Source: Siphonodentalium dalli
Lineage: Eukaryota > Mollusca > Scaphopoda > Gadilida > Siphonodentaliidae
DNA length: 64,000 nt
Reading direction: 5' to 3'
NCBI GenBank assembly: GCA_032622095.1
Contig: CP136069.1
Location: forward strand, 156,415,043-156,479,042
Below the pieces are notes generated by a model that did no database searches, was not told the DNA's origin, and worked only from the letters and a program-made list of their open reading frames with translations. Positions 62,244 to 64,000 of the stretch are shown here, piece by piece (the stretch's first letter is position 1; each line of letters starts with the position of its first letter). Position numbers and translations under genes: made by a program.

Positions 62244-62659
62244 GTATGTTGTCATTCAAAACATGGTTCAAGACAAGCATGAACTGTAAATATGTATGTC
62301 ATCAGGTTGGGGTAATATAAATGCAGGCAGAACACTTGAATAAGATATATGTATCTGTATCGAAAATTTAGGCAGCAAAGAAGATTGTCAAAATGGTTGA
62401 AAAATTGTAGAAAAAATCTTATTTACGTCAAACTTTGGAGTCTTCTGTTGTTTTTGTGTTATTTCCTACCTGCTGTGGTAATGTCAGTCTCTGTTAGTTG
62501 TAAATGATAGAAATTACTGAGTAACCGCACAATACACAATGATAAATATGCACTATACTCACTCTAACACTTGAAACCCAATGTATACAGCACTTATGAG
62601 GTGCAACATGTCAATATTGTGAATATAGCGATGATTTAGTTTGTTGTCAGATGCAGGAT

Positions 62660-63420
62660 TCGCTTATCAAAAGTTTGGCCAAATGAATTTTTTTTTGGCC
62701 AAATTAAATCCTCATTTTCTGGGGTCACAATTAATGACTAAACTTGTTTTTAATTTCAAACTTTATTTATTACCTGAAATGTGCAAACATGCGACTAACA
62801 CTCTACTAAAATTATAATAACATAACTCCACTTAAACAGTGCAATAACTCTCACTGACACCGTGTTGCCAACTAATGAGCTGTGTTAATTGTCACCGCTA
62901 TCTTCGCCAAGATAAAACAAAAACTATCAGTGTTGCTTATTATAGTGAGGTGATAACTGTTTACGGGTAATATATATTGTTGGATTAATACCTTTACGAG
63001 GGGAAGCCAGTTTGCTGTGATTATAAGCCCCAGACTGGAGATAGTTTATTACACCTTACGTAACTTAACATGCCATTGAGTGGTGCGGCACACTGGTACA
63101 TCCAATTTCTTTCTACCGCCCAATTGTGGGACAATGCATTCACATATTTTATCATTCAATCAACAAACAAATTACATAACTGGTGCACAGATTGAAGCTT
63201 TGCTATAGTTTGCTATACGCCTGTAATGGTATGATGTTTCCAAAGTAGGAATCCCAGGTGCTCAAGACCGGCGAATTGGCGACAGTGTTTTGTCACCTCA
63301 GTTTGGCACTGTCAATCGATTCAACAATTTTGAATTAGATTTAAAAGCCAAATGAATTTTTTTTGCCCATTTTCAAATTAAAATTGGCCATTGGAATTTG
63401 GCCTATGGCATCATTAACCC
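62660..63420. mobile_element. Decayed hAT-like non-autonomous element, copy 2
   Basis: Colinear with 49490-49800 (ggccaaattaaatcctcatt, ttgccaactaatgag, gataaaacaa). It lies in the golgin intron before exon 5. Boundaries uncertain. Confidence 0.6.
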
Positions 63421-63524
63421 TTCTTATCATGCAACCTCATCTATAAGTATCTCCAGCAAATTGCAGCAGAAAGATTGAGTAACTTAATACTGATATTATT
63501 TGAATATTTGTTCAATTCTTCTAG

Positions 63525-63636
63525 GGATGTATTAAATGAGGATGTGAGACGGAAAGCGAATGAAATCGAGAAGCTGCTGAAGGAAACTATAGACATAGAA
63601 AAGAAGGTGTCGAACTTCCAACTCGAAGTCCACGAG
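63525..63636 (+). CDS. Golgin-like protein, coding exon 5 (coiled coil; gene continues past window)
   Basis: Acceptor ttcttctag, 112 nt, donor GAG|gtgagg (phase 0). It encodes DVLNEDVRRKANEIEKLLKE and more, residues 157-193, continuing the coiled coil. The junction with exon 4 gives AERDVLNEDV without a break. No further exon is visible before 64000. A C-terminal GRIP domain, if present, would lie beyond the window and would settle the golgin assignment. Confidence 0.68.
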
Positions 63637-63707
63637 GTGAGGCTACCAGCCCAGTGGGAGATTTCTTCTCTACCATTTACCCAGGGAAAGGTGTCTTTGT
63701 TATATAC

Positions 63708-64000
63708 CTTTAATGATAGGAGTTGCGCTCATGCAGCATAAAAGATCCTCTGCCAGTGCATTCTCTGATATATGCGAGTCTACCATAGGGAGCCTCACAT
63801 ATATAAGAGAATGCATTGTCTTACAAGGTCAAAGTAAATATTGTTAGGCCAATGTATTCTCTTATATATGCAAGGGTTCTCGATGTCTTTAAATTGTGTG
63901 TCTGTCATTTCCAGAATAAGGTCCCCAGAAGGTGAATTTAGTGATGCTACCCTGCATAGCAGGCTAGCATCACTAAATTCACCCTCTGGGTACCTCATTC
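63708..64000. mobile_element. TTAA-type hairpin MITE cut by a family B hairpin at the window edge
   Basis: The first hairpin (63755-63815) and the left arm of the second stop at ~63872. Family B sequence (tgtgtctgtcatttccagaa, then caccctctgggtacctcatt) runs to the end of the window. Confidence 0.7.

Overview
The window is a piece of AT-rich animal nuclear DNA dominated by introns and repeats. It carries two split protein genes arranged head to head. Everything else is intron, intergenic DNA and an unusually rich set of short inverted-repeat DNA transposons. The organism is most likely a marine invertebrate, probably a mollusc (bivalve-like). I base this on the ~162-bp tandem arrays containing a CAAGATGGCNGCC...GGCCATG core, the dense palindromic MITEs, and the intron sizes. 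I cannot name the species.

Gene 1 (minus strand, 47355 down to 8843) is the catalytic subunit of protein phosphatase 6 (PPP6C). Ten coding exons with matching phases assemble into a 303-residue protein with every PPP-family metal-binding motif (GDxHG, GDxVDRG, GNHE, HGG, CRAH) and the C-terminal TPYFL. Three features stand out. (i) There are two intact, equal-length, phase-compatible terminal exons, at 19396-19586 and 8843-9033, whose predicted C-termini differ at 10 of 62 residues. (ii) The intron at 26881-28654 has AT-AC ends, a consensus U12 donor and a U12 branch-point sequence, so it looks like a minor-spliceosome intron. (iii) The 3' half of exon 2 with its splice donor (the GDIHGQ motif) is repeated five times in a 72-76-bp tandem array at 40295-40683.

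Gene 2 (plus strand, 51927 to beyond 64000) shows the first five coding exons (193 residues) of a long coiled-coil protein that begins MFKSLKQKI. This resembles the N-terminus of the trans-Golgi golgins (golgin-97/GOLGA1 or golgin-245/GOLGA4). PPP6C and GOLGA1 are neighbours in the human genome (9q33.3), which favours golgin-97. The 4.6 kb between the two start codons presumably holds both promoters and the 5' non-coding exons.

Region by region: 1-8842 is downstream of PPP6C and made of repeats. 8843-47355 is PPP6C; its introns hold nested DNA transposons, a 16-unit 162-bp tandem array (37010-39560), a LINE 3' fragment and many MITEs. 47356-51926 is the intergenic interval. 51927-64000 is the 5' part of the golgin gene, whose introns contain a PIF/Harbinger-like element, a hAT transposase remnant and a hAT MITE with a perfect 8-bp target duplication.

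The repeats fall into recognisable groups. TTAA-flanked, piggyBac-like MITEs begin CCCTTT; several carry a common hairpin arm containing CATTCTCTTATATATGCG. A double-hairpin family contains AGAATGAGGTCCCCAGAGG. Near-perfect 211-213-bp palindromes are flanked by TA (Tc1/mariner-like). There are also hAT, Mutator-like and Harbinger-like elements identified from target-site duplications. I found no rRNA, no intact tRNA gene, no CRISPR array and nothing bacterial or viral.
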